A DNA stretch of 64,000 bases from JANQGH01 sp039177555 (GTDB lineage: Bacteria; Pseudomonadota; Alphaproteobacteria; DSM-16000; Inquilinaceae). The notes under the pieces were generated by a model. That model saw only the letters and a program-made list of their open reading frames with translations, searched no databases and was not told the DNA's origin. Position numbers and translations under genes: made by a program. Of the stretch, positions 50,030 to 58,514 are shown piece by piece (position 1 is the stretch's first letter; every line of letters starts with the position of its first letter). The stretch covers positions 1-64,000 of the forward strand of contig JBCDFV010000003.1 in NCBI GenBank assembly GCA_039177555.1, given 5' to 3'.

Positions 50030-51130
50030 GTGGCACAGGTTTCGATCCGCAATGTTGTAAAGCGGTATGGCAGCGTGCAGGTCGTGCACGGGCTGGATCT
50101 TGAGGTGCAGCACAACGAGTTCGTCGTGCTGGTCGGCCCGTCGGGCTGTGGCAAGTCGACCATGCTGCGCATGATCGCAGGGCTGGAGGACATCACGTCC
50201 GGCGAAATCCGGATCGGCGACCGGGTGGTCAACAATGTCGAGCCGAAGCACCGCAACATCGCCATGGTGTTCCAGAACTACGCGCTCTATCCCCACATGA
50301 CCGTGGCGCGCAACATCGCCTTCGGCCTGCGCGCGGCCAAGCTGCCCAAGGCGGAACAGGAACAGCGCGTGCGCGAGGCGGCCAGGATCCTGGGCCTGGA
50401 AGAGCTGCTGGAGCGGCGCCCGGCCGAACTGTCCGGCGGCCAGCGCCAGCGCGTCGCCATGGGGCGGGCCATCGTCCGCGACCCGCAAGTGTTTCTGTTC
50501 GACGAGCCCTTGTCGAACTTGGACGCCAAGCTGCGCAGCTCCATGCGGGTGGAGATCAAAAAGCTGCACCAGAAGGTGCAGACGACCGTGATCTATGTGA
50601 CGCACGACCAGGTCGAGGCCATGACCCTGGCGGACCGGATCGTGATCATGCGCGACGGGGTGATCCAGCAGATCGGCACGCCCTTGGAAGTGTTCCGCCA
50701 GCCCGCCAACCTGTTCGTCGCCGGCTTTATCGGCAGCCCGGAAATGAACCTGATCGAGGCCACGATCCGCCACAAGGACGGCCAGCCGCGCCTGGAAATG
50801 CCGGGCGGCATCGATGTGCCCGTGCCGCCGCGCAACGGCTCCGGCGCGTTGGCCGACGGGCGGAAAGTCACGGTGGGCCTTCGTCCGGAGCATGTCGTCG
50901 CCGGCGAGGCCCTGGCGGCGCTGCCGGAAGACTGGCGCGCGCGCGCCACCGTCGGCGTCGTCGAACCGCTCGGCTCAGAAAGCCTGCTGATGCTCGATAT
51001 CGGCGACCGCGAGATTACGGGCAAGGCGGTGGACAGCAATCTGCCGGCGCCCGGCGACAGGGCGGCCATCGGCTTCAATCTGGCGCATTTGCACCTGTTC
51101 GATCCGGAGAGCGAGCAGGCGATCTATTAA
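50030..51130 (+). CDS. Sugar ABC transporter ATPase (UgpC/MalK/MsmK type)
   Basis: 366 residues from GTG 50030. Walker A GPSGCGKST (about 38), Q-loop FQNYALYPHMTV, signature ELSGGQRQRVAMGRAI, Walker B VFLFDEPLSNLDAKLR, and H-loop THDQVEAMTLADRI. The C-terminal TOBE/OB domain (about 240-366, with VGLRPEHV) is typical of carbohydrate ATPases that may power several importers. Last gene of the operon, 5 bp after the lyase gene. Confidence 0.93.
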   Translation: MAQVSIRNVVKRYGSVQVVHGLDLEVQHNEFVVLVGPSGCGKSTMLRMIAGLEDITSGEIRIGDRVVNNVEPKHRNIAMVFQNYALYPHMTVARNIAFGLRAAKLPKAEQEQRVREAARILGLEELLERRPAELSGGQRQRVAMGRAIVRDPQVFLFDEPLSNLDAKLRSSMRVEIKKLHQKVQTTVIYVTHDQVEAMTLADRIVIMRDGVIQQIGTPLEVFRQPANLFVAGFIGSPEMNLIEATIRHKDGQPRLEMPGGIDVPVPPRNGSGALADGRKVTVGLRPEHVVAGEALAALPEDWRARATVGVVEPLGSESLLMLDIGDREITGKAVDSNLPAPGDRAAIGFNLAHLHLFDPESEQAIY

Positions 51131-51153
51131 ACGCCATTGTCGGTCGGCACCGT

Positions 51154-52158
51154 CTAGCGGGTCGGGATGCCCGCCCCCGGCGCGAAGCCGTCGTTCAGGC
51201 TCGCCAGCAGGGCCCGCCTGGCGTCGAAACCCTCGGGCAGCCGCAGGCCCAGGGCGACGCGGAAATCGCCGTCATACGGCCCGATGTAAAGGGCGCGGCT
51301 GGACGCCAAGGCATCGAGCACCGCCTCATCGTCGAAACTGTGGCCCAGGCCGGCGATGGCGTATCCGGGGGCGACCGTTGTCGGTTCCAGATAGCCCTCG
51401 ACCGACAGCCGGGTGAGGGGCGCGACGCTGCCCGCGAAACGGCCAGGCTCTAGCCGCTCAACACCGAACACGTCGCCTTGCCGTTCACCGATGGCCGTCA
51501 CGAAGCTGCCGACCCTCGGCAGTGGTGTGTCCGCAGCCAAGGCCAGTTCCACGGTGCCGAGACGAACGCTATCCGGCGTCTGTCCGGGCTTGACCTCACC
51601 GGCGATGACGACGGGCGTGGTGGTCGTATCGAGCAGATCGACCCTGGTCGCGACCACATCATCGGCACGCCAGACACCGGAAACCGCAACCTGCTGTCCC
51701 GGCACCGGCACGAATTCGATGCCATCAGAACCCATGATCGGGGCGCCCGGCTCGACCTCCACCTCGACACCGAGGACACGGAAGCCACTATCCGTCACCG
51801 CATCGATCGGGCCGATCAGCGGATAGGTGACGCCGATTGACCGGGCGACCAGCCTGCCGTCCGCGTCGCTGTACGCCTCGACATTCAGTGCCTGGCCGGC
51901 GGCGAGATCGGCCAGCTGCCTTTGTCCGAAGACGTCACGGACCTCAAGATCAGGCGCCGCTGCAAGGTCGAGACCGTTGATCGACAAGGTCGCCGGATCG
52001 TTCAGGATGCCGATGATCCCGGTGCCCCCGATGCCGCCTTCCGACGGTCGATCGGCGACCTCGATCTCACGCGGCCCAACACCGGCCGGCGCACACGACG
52101 CGAGCGCGAGCGCGGCGGTGCCCAGCAACATCGCGCGCCGGCTGACGAACCCGGTCAT
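51154..52158 (-). CDS. DUF5666-type exported lipoprotein
   Basis: 334 residues. The N-terminus has twin Arg (SRRAM), a hydrophobic stretch and a lipobox LASC with C22 as the lipidation site. The rest is repeated small beta modules (GGTGIIGILNDPATLSINGL, VAVSGVWRADDVVATRVDLL, VTAIGERQGDVFGVERL), the appearance of DUF5666 domains: OB-like units of unknown function. It lies 9 bp downstream of the DUF6502 gene on the same strand, so the two probably act together at the cell envelope. No enzymatic residues can be named. Confidence 0.75.
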   Translation of the reverse strand: MTGFVSRRAMLLGTAALALASCAPAGVGPREIEVADRPSEGGIGGTGIIGILNDPATLSINGLDLAAAPDLEVRDVFGQRQLADLAAGQALNVEAYSDADGRLVARSIGVTYPLIGPIDAVTDSGFRVLGVEVEVEPGAPIMGSDGIEFVPVPGQQVAVSGVWRADDVVATRVDLLDTTTTPVVIAGEVKPGQTPDSVRLGTVELALAADTPLPRVGSFVTAIGERQGDVFGVERLEPGRFAGSVAPLTRLSVEGYLEPTTVAPGYAIAGLGHSFDDEAVLDALASSRALYIGPYDGDFRVALGLRLPEGFDARRALLASLNDGFAPGAGIPTR

Positions 52159-52167
52159 GCCGCCCCC

Positions 52168-53034
52168 CTAGTCTCGTTCATCGCCGGTACCCGCCTCATC
52201 CTCCCGGTAGAAGTAGATGCCGAAACGAAAGCGCTCGTTGGACGTGCTGTCGCGTGCAAAGGCATCGGCGGCGTTATCGGCGCTCTGGCGCGAGAAAGCC
52301 AGCCGATTCAGCTTGGTAAGCACCTCGGTGGCCAGGATCCGCGACCGCGCCTCGATCTCGTCAACCGAGGCGCTGGCCAGATTGTTGTAAAATACCGCGC
52401 GCTCCAGGAAGGGCGCGGCGCCCTCCCCGCTCATAACGTTGGCAACGGCCGCCTCCATGTGATCGCCGACATTTCGGACGAGAAAATGCATGCGCTCGTC
52501 GTCTGAGGCCCGCGGTACCATCGCCTCGACCCGCAGGCTGACCTGATCGCCGGCCTCGTCCAACTCCACCACATCGCGCCGCAGAAGTTCGTCAAGAACG
52601 GTGCGCGGCCGAACATCCGTGCTGACGTCCCGAACGAGCGCGTCGAACGACGGTCCCGTCTCGGCACTTCGGGGCAGCGGCATGGGCTTGCCGTCACGAG
52701 CGACGGTCTTTGGGCCGGCGAGCCATCGGCCGACCACGGTCGTCATAAGGCTGACGGACCGATCGGCGACGTGGTCGGCCTCATCTCTCTCCTGGCGAAT
52801 TTGCCGGACATCCTTGCGATGAACACCCGTCAGAACGCTGACCCGGCTGTCCGTCGGCGGCTTGCCATCGAGGCCGAAATCGTCGCTGGCGACCTCAACA
52901 CAGACCTCTTTCAGCAAGGCATAGAGGGCCGGCGCCGTGACACCCTTGGTGATCATCAGCCTTGCCAGGGGACGCAACAACATCTTCAGCGCGTCGCCAA
53001 TGGGCTCTTCGTCCGCTTCCGGTCGTTCAGACAT
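52168..53034 (-). CDS. DUF6502-type protein, possible regulator
   Basis: 288 residues, cytoplasmic, no TM segment. The N-terminal half (about 10-110) looks like a helix-turn-helix region: LLRPLARLMITKGVTAPALYALLKEVCVEVA and DSRVSVLTGVHRKDVRQIRQ. The second part (about 120-280) is helical with no motif I recognise. The length and the SRVSVLTGVHRKDV segment suggest the DUF6502 family. ATG 53034 is chosen; an upstream extension would run through the palindromic element at 53052-53072. The DUF5666 lipoprotein gene follows in the same operon. Confidence 0.7.
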   Translation of the reverse strand: MSERPEADEEPIGDALKMLLRPLARLMITKGVTAPALYALLKEVCVEVASDDFGLDGKPPTDSRVSVLTGVHRKDVRQIRQERDEADHVADRSVSLMTTVVGRWLAGPKTVARDGKPMPLPRSAETGPSFDALVRDVSTDVRPRTVLDELLRRDVVELDEAGDQVSLRVEAMVPRASDDERMHFLVRNVGDHMEAAVANVMSGEGAAPFLERAVFYNNLASASVDEIEARSRILATEVLTKLNRLAFSRQSADNAADAFARDSTSNERFRFGIYFYREDEAGTGDERD

Positions 53035-53377
53035 CCAAACGAAATAGCGCCTTGTGGGAAAAATTTCCACAATAAAATCTCTAGTGGGGGCAATTTCGTC
53101 GGCGGCAACCAAGGGCGGCGACCCGATCGCGTGATTGAAGGCTGCTGACCACGAGCAAGGCGACCCCATCCGTGCCGATTATCGATCAACCAATGTCGGG
53201 GCACCCGATGCGGCAAACTGTCTTGATCCTGATGAAACGGCCGGTTCGGTGTAGGCGGAAAGACAACTGTCTTAGACAGACGCGTAGCGCGGCTGTATCC
53301 TCGCCTGAATTCGCCCGATGCTGGTGTTGGATCAGCGGTATCGGCGCAATCATTCACTGGGGGACGAGGTCGAACAC
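53035..53377. promoter_or_regulatory. Divergent control region between DUF6502 and aldolase genes
   Basis: 343 bp without a gene. Besides the palindrome at 53052-53072 it holds, at 53261-53279, three copies of AGACA or its complement in a row (AGACAACTGTCT, then TAGACAG), about 100 bp upstream of the aldolase start. These may bind a regulator. A ribosome-binding site GGGGACGAGG precedes ATG 53378. Confidence 0.5.
53052..53072 (-). promoter_or_regulatory. Palindrome TTGTGG-N9-CCACAA upstream of the DUF6502 gene
   Basis: Exact 6-bp arms flank the AT-rich centre GAAAAATTT. The element ends 17 bp upstream of the DUF6502 ATG and is followed by TAAAAT. It is a likely operator, possibly for the DUF6502 protein itself, whose N-terminus looks like a DNA-binding domain. 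Confidence 0.55.
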
Positions 53378-54295
53378 ATGCCGACGGACACTGTTAAGCG
53401 CATTCTGGCCAATTACGAGAGCGACAATCCTGGTAGCAAGACCAACCTCGCCCGCATCTTGATGCAGGGTCGGTTGGGCGGTACGGGTCGCATGCTGATC
53501 CTGCCGGTCGATCAGGGTTTTGAGCACGGACCCGCGCGCAGTTTTGCCGGCAACCCGCCGGCCTACGATCCGCATTACCTGTATCAGCTTGCCATCGACG
53601 CGGGCCTGAACGCCCTGGCTGCGCCGCTGGGTTTGCTGGAAACCGGCGCCGATAGCTTTGCCGGCGACATTCCGCTGATCCTGAAGGCGAACAGCAGCAA
53701 CAGCCTGGCGACCGAAAAGGACCAGGCGATCACCGCGACGGTCGACGACGCCCTGCGCATTGGTTGCGCGGCGGTCGGCTATACGATCTATCCCGGTTCC
53801 GAACACCAATTCGAGTTGATCGAAGAGGTGCGGGCGGCCGCGGAAGAGGCGCGGGCCAAGGGGCTGGCGGTCGTCGTCTGGTCCTATCCGCGCGGCGGCA
53901 TTCTGTCGAAGGCGGGCGAAACGGCAATCGACGTCGTGGCCTATGGCGCACACATGGCCGCCCTGCTTGGCGCCCACATCATCAAGGTGAAGATCCCGAC
54001 CGATCATCTGGAGCAGCCGGAGTCGAAGGCCGCCTACGAGGCCGCCAATGTCGATATCTCCACGGCGACGGCGCGCATCCGCCACATCGTGCAATGCGCC
54101 TTCGACGGAAGGCGGCTGATGATCTTCTCCGGCGGGGCGGAGAAGGGTGAGGATGCGCTTTACAACGATATCCGCGCGATACGCGACGGCGGCGGCAACG
54201 GCTCGATCATCGGGCGCAACAGTTTTCAGCGTTCGCGTGACGACGCCTTGGCGATGTTGGACGAGATCATCAAAATCTACCTCGACCAGGCTTGA
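53378..54295 (+). CDS. Class I fructose-bisphosphate aldolase, DhnA/FbaB type
   Basis: 305 residues. The DhnA-family N-terminus GRMLILPVDQGFEHGPARSF, the Schiff-base lysine strand HIIKVKIPTD and the C-terminal phosphate-binding stretch MIFSGGAEKG/GSIIGRNSFQR are all present. It splits fructose-1,6-bisphosphate into dihydroxyacetone phosphate and glyceraldehyde-3-phosphate without metal. Unlike class II enzymes it is metal-independent. It is a monocistronic gene with its own promoter region. Confidence 0.9.
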   Translation: MPTDTVKRILANYESDNPGSKTNLARILMQGRLGGTGRMLILPVDQGFEHGPARSFAGNPPAYDPHYLYQLAIDAGLNALAAPLGLLETGADSFAGDIPLILKANSSNSLATEKDQAITATVDDALRIGCAAVGYTIYPGSEHQFELIEEVRAAAEEARAKGLAVVVWSYPRGGILSKAGETAIDVVAYGAHMAALLGAHIIKVKIPTDHLEQPESKAAYEAANVDISTATARIRHIVQCAFDGRRLMIFSGGAEKGEDALYNDIRAIRDGGGNGSIIGRNSFQRSRDDALAMLDEIIKIYLDQA

Positions 54296-54335
54296 TCGAG
54301 GGGATCGGACGGCTGCTGGAGGTTGATCCTTGGTA

Positions 54336-55928
54336 TCAGCCCTTTTGCGTGAACCTCATGGCGTCACGCAGGGGCGGCACCGGCCCCCTCAGCAGCCAGA
54401 GGGCAAGAAGCAGGCCAATGGCGGCCCCGACCGCAGCGACCAGCATTGCGCTGTCGAATGCACTGGTCTGAAGGTCGCGCAAGGCGCTGGCGAGGGTCGT
54501 TCCGCTGCCAGCGTCAAGGCCGGAGATCAAATGCTGCACCGTGCTTGGAGATCCGTGGGTCAGAGCGTGCGCAAGATCCGCACGTTGCGTTGACCCTTGC
54601 GGCAGCGCGGCAATGACTTCAGAGAGCCCCGACCGCGTTGTAACCGCCTCTGCGACACCGCCGACCACGGTTCCCAGGGTTGCGCCGAAATAGAGGAATG
54701 CGCTGATAACGCCTGACCCCTGCCCGGCATGTTCATCGGGCAAGAGGCGCATCCCAAGCCGCGGCAAAAGCGAGAAGCACATGCCCAGCCCGGCTCCGAT
54801 GATGACCAGCTTCCACCAAATCTCAGAGTAACTCGCCGTACTGCTGGTCATGGACAGCAGAAACGAACCAAGGGCCATCGCCACCATGGCAAGGACAATT
54901 GGCCAGTGAAAACTGTAAGGCGCCAGCAGGCGGGGTGCGAGGAAGGAGGCAATGAATATGGCTGCGCTCAGCGGCGCAGCCGCCAACCCGGCACGCATGG
55001 CACTATACCCAAAGGCGTCCGGCGACTGGACGAAGACACCAAAAAAGACAAAGAAGCAAAGCAGCACAAACCCGGCAATGAACATACCCGCACCGGCCAT
55101 GACGTATCGGCGATGCCGGAAGTAGCGCAGTTCAACCAAGGGGTCGTCGCTTCTTCGCGCGGTCAAGATCAACATGACTGCCGCAAAGGCGGAGACGACC
55201 AGCGGCAAAAGCGTCTGCATGCTTGTCCAACCCTGGTTCTCGCCGCTGCTCAAGGCAAACGAAAGCGGGCCTAGAAGCAACACCAGGGCGATTGCCCCCG
55301 CCTTGTCGAGTTTCGCCCCCGGCATGCGCGTATCCGGCACGTAACGCCGCCTTTGAGCATGCAAGGCGATGACAAAGGCGGCGGCAAGCAACACCAGATC
55401 GGCGGCGAATATCGCCCGCCAGCTGAGATAGGTTGCAAATGCACCACCCACGATCGGCCCGACGCTGAGCGATAGGCCCGCAACCGCGCCCCAAAACCCA
55501 ATCACTGCGCCCCGCCGTTCCTCCGGCGTCGCAGCAGTGAGCACCGTCAGCGAGGTTCCAAACAATGCAGCCCCGCCAATGCCCTGCGCGCATCGTCCGA
55601 CGAGCAACAGTAGTGCGTTTTCCGAGACCAGCACCGAAGCCGAACCGAGGGCGAAAATCACTATTCCAAAAAGGAATACGCCCATCTTGCCGGCTATGTC
55701 GCCCAGACGGCTGAGAATTAAGATGAATGTGGCGCTGGCAACCGTATAGATCGCCATAACCCACTGCAGTTCAGCCGGCGTGAGATCGAGTTCGGCCTTG
55801 ATGTTGGGTAGGATTGTTGCAACGGCCGTCGTGTTGAAACCGACAACCAGCATACAGATCATCGTCATGGCCAGAACGGCGCTGGTGCCAGAACGTGTCG
55901 GCGTTGCTGTCGGTTCCGTTGACGACAT
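54336..55928 (-). CDS. MFS exporter, DHA2 (EmrB/QacA) type
   Basis: 530 residues, about 14 TM helices. Motifs: TTAVATILPNIKAELDLTPAELQWVMAIYTVASATFIL in TM1-2, LGDIAGKMGVFLFG (motif A) and GRCAQGIGGAALFGTSLTVL. The family exports drugs and small organic compounds by proton antiport, often with an EmrA adaptor, which is absent here. The base composition is visibly lower in GC than the flanking genes (30 G/C in positions 55021-55080), suggesting transfer. It stands alone on the minus strand. Confidence 0.9.
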   Translation of the reverse strand: MSSTEPTATPTRSGTSAVLAMTMICMLVVGFNTTAVATILPNIKAELDLTPAELQWVMAIYTVASATFILILSRLGDIAGKMGVFLFGIVIFALGSASVLVSENALLLLVGRCAQGIGGAALFGTSLTVLTAATPEERRGAVIGFWGAVAGLSLSVGPIVGGAFATYLSWRAIFAADLVLLAAAFVIALHAQRRRYVPDTRMPGAKLDKAGAIALVLLLGPLSFALSSGENQGWTSMQTLLPLVVSAFAAVMLILTARRSDDPLVELRYFRHRRYVMAGAGMFIAGFVLLCFFVFFGVFVQSPDAFGYSAMRAGLAAAPLSAAIFIASFLAPRLLAPYSFHWPIVLAMVAMALGSFLLSMTSSTASYSEIWWKLVIIGAGLGMCFSLLPRLGMRLLPDEHAGQGSGVISAFLYFGATLGTVVGGVAEAVTTRSGLSEVIAALPQGSTQRADLAHALTHGSPSTVQHLISGLDAGSGTTLASALRDLQTSAFDSAMLVAAVGAAIGLLLALWLLRGPVPPLRDAMRFTQKG

Positions 55929-56204
55929 GCCGGTGTGATCCCCCGCTCACCTTATGACAACACCATGGACGCTTTTCGTGCGAGCAAACAAGAGGGTGCG
56001 ATGGAGGCCCTATGCTCATTGACCGGTTTGCCGCCATGACCGTCAACGTATCGCGCGGCCAGCAAGAGCGCCAAGCCGTCGTTGCAGGCTCAGGCAGCGG
56101 CGCCGTCTGGCACGCGCTCAGCACAGCAATTCACTCATCAGGGCTTTCTTTAATGGAAATCCTGGATCGCCCCTCAATCCAAGTCGCCAGGTCCAGAGCC
56201 GGCC

Positions 56205-56630
56205 TTAGCTATCTGGTTTGTAGTTCGGATTGTAGATCGAATAGACGCGCACATAGGTGAACTTGTTGTTCGGACTGACGTCGTAGAAGGCGCACATCAT
56301 CAGGCGAAACTTGGAACCAGCCTTGTAAGGAACACCGTTCCATTCGACATCCTCTCTGCAGAGGAAATCAATCGGCGCTTCCGAAGCAACCGTCGTTTCA
56401 TTTTCAAGGAAATGCGTGTGATTGAGGATTGTCTCCTGCATTTTCCCGCCAACGCCGTGCCAAAAGGCAAGCACCTGGTCGCGCCCTATGTTCTTGCGGG
56501 CCTGTGGCACATACTCGAACGTCGCATCGGGCTCGTAGTACTTGTCGAAGAAGGTTTCTAACGTCATCCCGCCGATAAACGTTGAATTGAAGTCGCGGAT
56601 GTATTGCTGATATCGAGCTTCAGTGAACAT
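56205..56630 (-). CDS. SnoaL/NTF2-like cytoplasmic protein
   Basis: 141 residues, one NTF2-like domain: FFDKYYEPDATFEYVPQARKNIGRDQVLAFWHGV, LLNHTHFLEN-like ILNHTHFLENET, and RLMMCAFYDVSPNNKFTYVRVYSIYNPNY. No signal peptide. Polyketide-cyclase-like or steroid-isomerase-like functions occur in this fold, but active-site residues are not clear. GC content is the lowest seen in the window (28 G/C in positions 56221-56280), pointing to foreign origin. It lies between the MFS and ligase genes, all on the minus strand. Confidence 0.72.
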   Translation of the reverse strand: MFTEARYQQYIRDFNSTFIGGMTLETFFDKYYEPDATFEYVPQARKNIGRDQVLAFWHGVGGKMQETILNHTHFLENETTVASEAPIDFLCREDVEWNGVPYKAGSKFRLMMCAFYDVSPNNKFTYVRVYSIYNPNYKPDS

Positions 56631-56823
56631 TTGGGCTCCTTCGGGTCGAGTTGGTTGTGCGGCGACAGCGCGCGTGCGCCATCATCGCGAGACGAGTGAT
56701 TTCTCGATAGGCGCTAAGGCTGCAGGAGAGGCCGCGCTGAGGCCTGGCTTTAGGCCAGATGAGAGCCCTTCTCGCCCAAGACGGATTCCGTTGAGCCAGG
56801 TGCCGGATCTGTCGCCGAAGCGG

Positions 56824-58386
56824 TCAGGCACCGCGACTTGGCGAGACATCTGCTGAAGCCATTTTGGCGAGGGCAACCCGGTCGATTTTGCCTGCGGCGT
56901 TTTCGGGGAGTCTGTCGATGGCGACGATTTCCTCCGGCGCCTTGTAGCCAATGCGATCACGCGCCATTCCTAGTATGTCCGCCGCCGGCAACTGCCCTAT
57001 CCCGGGTTTTAGCACGACGTAGCCGCGTACATTCTGTCCGTGCAGCGTATCCGGAATCCCAACCACTGCGGCGGCCTCTATCGCATCATGTTGAAGGAGG
57101 ACATTCTCAACCTCCTGCGGGGAGATGTTTGAGCCGTCGTGAATAATGATCTGTTTCTTCCGCCCGCAGAACCAGAAATACCCTTGATCATCAAAGCGCA
57201 GCAGATCCCCGGTGTTGAGCCAGCCATCCTTGATCACCTCGGCTGTCGCGACCGGATCCCGGAAGTACCCCGACATGACAGAGGGTGACCGGATCCACAG
57301 AACACCTTCCTCCCCCACAGCAAGGTCCTCGCCATTTGGGTTCCGGACGGCAAACTCGTTTCCCGGCATGGCGGGGCCGACGGAGCCGTGAACAATGGGA
57401 CCCTCGGGCCGGTTATGTGTCACGATACCGGCCTCGGTCAGCCCATAGCCCTCCGCGAGCTCCACGCCTGACACCTCTTGAAACTTCTTTTGCAGGTCGG
57501 TCGCCACCTTGTCTCCGCCACAGTCGCACATGCGGAGGTTCTGAAATGCTGGATCGGAATCCTCCGATGCGTAAACCACTTCGGTGAGGGCATAGGGCAT
57601 CATTGCCAGCACGGTCGGTTGGTGGTGGCGCATCAAGGGCATCACGGCGCCGACGCTTATGTCCTTTGCGACAACCGCGCTGCCCCCCACGGCGAGTGCG
57701 GCATAAGACATGATCTGCGCCAGCATATGAGAGAGCGAAGCGATCGGTAAAACCGTATCGTGCTCGGTCAACTGGTAGGTGGCACCGAGGGAGGACACGA
57801 TATGGCCGAGACTGGCCTGGGTGTGGGTGACGCCTTTTGGCCGCCCCGTGCTGCCGGACGTGAAGAAGATCACGGCGGGATCATCCGGCCTGGGCCGGTC
57901 GGGCGGCACAGTGGCGGCAACACGTTCCGTCAACGGCTGGAACGCACCGAAACCGGGCAAGGCGCCGTCGACCGAAAGGCCGCCAAGTTCCAAATCAGCG
58001 ACGCTGGCGCATTGCGAAATGTCGTCCGCGCGCTCGGCATGGGCTACCATCAGCTTCGGTTCGGTCAAACCGATGGCGTAGTCGATGTCCTGCGCCAGAT
58101 AGCGGTAGTTCAGTGGGACGGCCACCAGGCCTGAGCGGAGGCAGGCCAGGTAGTGCACAAGGACCTGCAGGCGGTTTGGCAAGAGCGATACGATTCTGTC
58201 GCCGCGCCTAAGGCCGAGATCCCAGTAACTGCCGGCGAGGTTTCGGCTTTGTGCCTCAAGCCCGCGCCAAGACAGGCTGTCGTTCATGGAGGAAACCGCA
58301 ATGGCATCGGGCTTTTGCGCCAAGCCCGCCTCGAGAAGCCGTGATAGATCGACCGTACGATCAAGGGTTGGGCCGGTGATTGTCAT
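56824..58386 (-). CDS. AMP-dependent synthetase/ligase (acyl-CoA synthetase-like)
   Basis: 520 residues with the ANL core motifs: P-loop FFTSGSTGRPKGVTHTQ (about 175), GYGLTEAG, NTGDLLRF (adenine/hydroxyl-contact Asp), and the C-terminal catalytic Lys in ENAAGKIDRVAL. It should adenylate a carboxylate and transfer it to CoA; the acid is unknown. ATG 58386 is chosen for GGGGAAGCTCGAC upstream rather than GTG 58410. With the SnoaL-like and MFS genes on the same strand it may form a small acquired catabolic or export unit. It is divergent from the GMC oxidoreductase gene. Confidence 0.88.
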   Translation of the reverse strand: MTITGPTLDRTVDLSRLLEAGLAQKPDAIAVSSMNDSLSWRGLEAQSRNLAGSYWDLGLRRGDRIVSLLPNRLQVLVHYLACLRSGLVAVPLNYRYLAQDIDYAIGLTEPKLMVAHAERADDISQCASVADLELGGLSVDGALPGFGAFQPLTERVAATVPPDRPRPDDPAVIFFTSGSTGRPKGVTHTQASLGHIVSSLGATYQLTEHDTVLPIASLSHMLAQIMSYAALAVGGSAVVAKDISVGAVMPLMRHHQPTVLAMMPYALTEVVYASEDSDPAFQNLRMCDCGGDKVATDLQKKFQEVSGVELAEGYGLTEAGIVTHNRPEGPIVHGSVGPAMPGNEFAVRNPNGEDLAVGEEGVLWIRSPSVMSGYFRDPVATAEVIKDGWLNTGDLLRFDDQGYFWFCGRKKQIIIHDGSNISPQEVENVLLQHDAIEAAAVVGIPDTLHGQNVRGYVVLKPGIGQLPAADILGMARDRIGYKAPEEIVAIDRLPENAAGKIDRVALAKMASADVSPSRGA

Positions 58387-58514
58387 GTCGAGCTTCCCCG
58401 CCAGCGACACAGCATTAGCGAAACCGAGGACCGCTATAGCTTATCGCCAGAACACTGCATTCCCGCAACGTTTGTCGAATGCTAGCCTGCCGACTGAAAT
58501 AGAGGTCAACACTC

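Noticed and set aside
48453..50036. 527-codon minus-strand open frame opposite the C-N lyase gene
   Set aside because: Its translation is Arg/Gln/His-rich without motifs, as expected from the antisense of a high-GC gene, while the plus strand encodes an intact lyase.
56740..56765. Small hairpin CTGGC-TTTAG-GCCAG between SnoaL-like and ligase genes as a terminator
   Set aside because: Only five base pairs with no T-run on either strand, so I could not defend it as a terminator.
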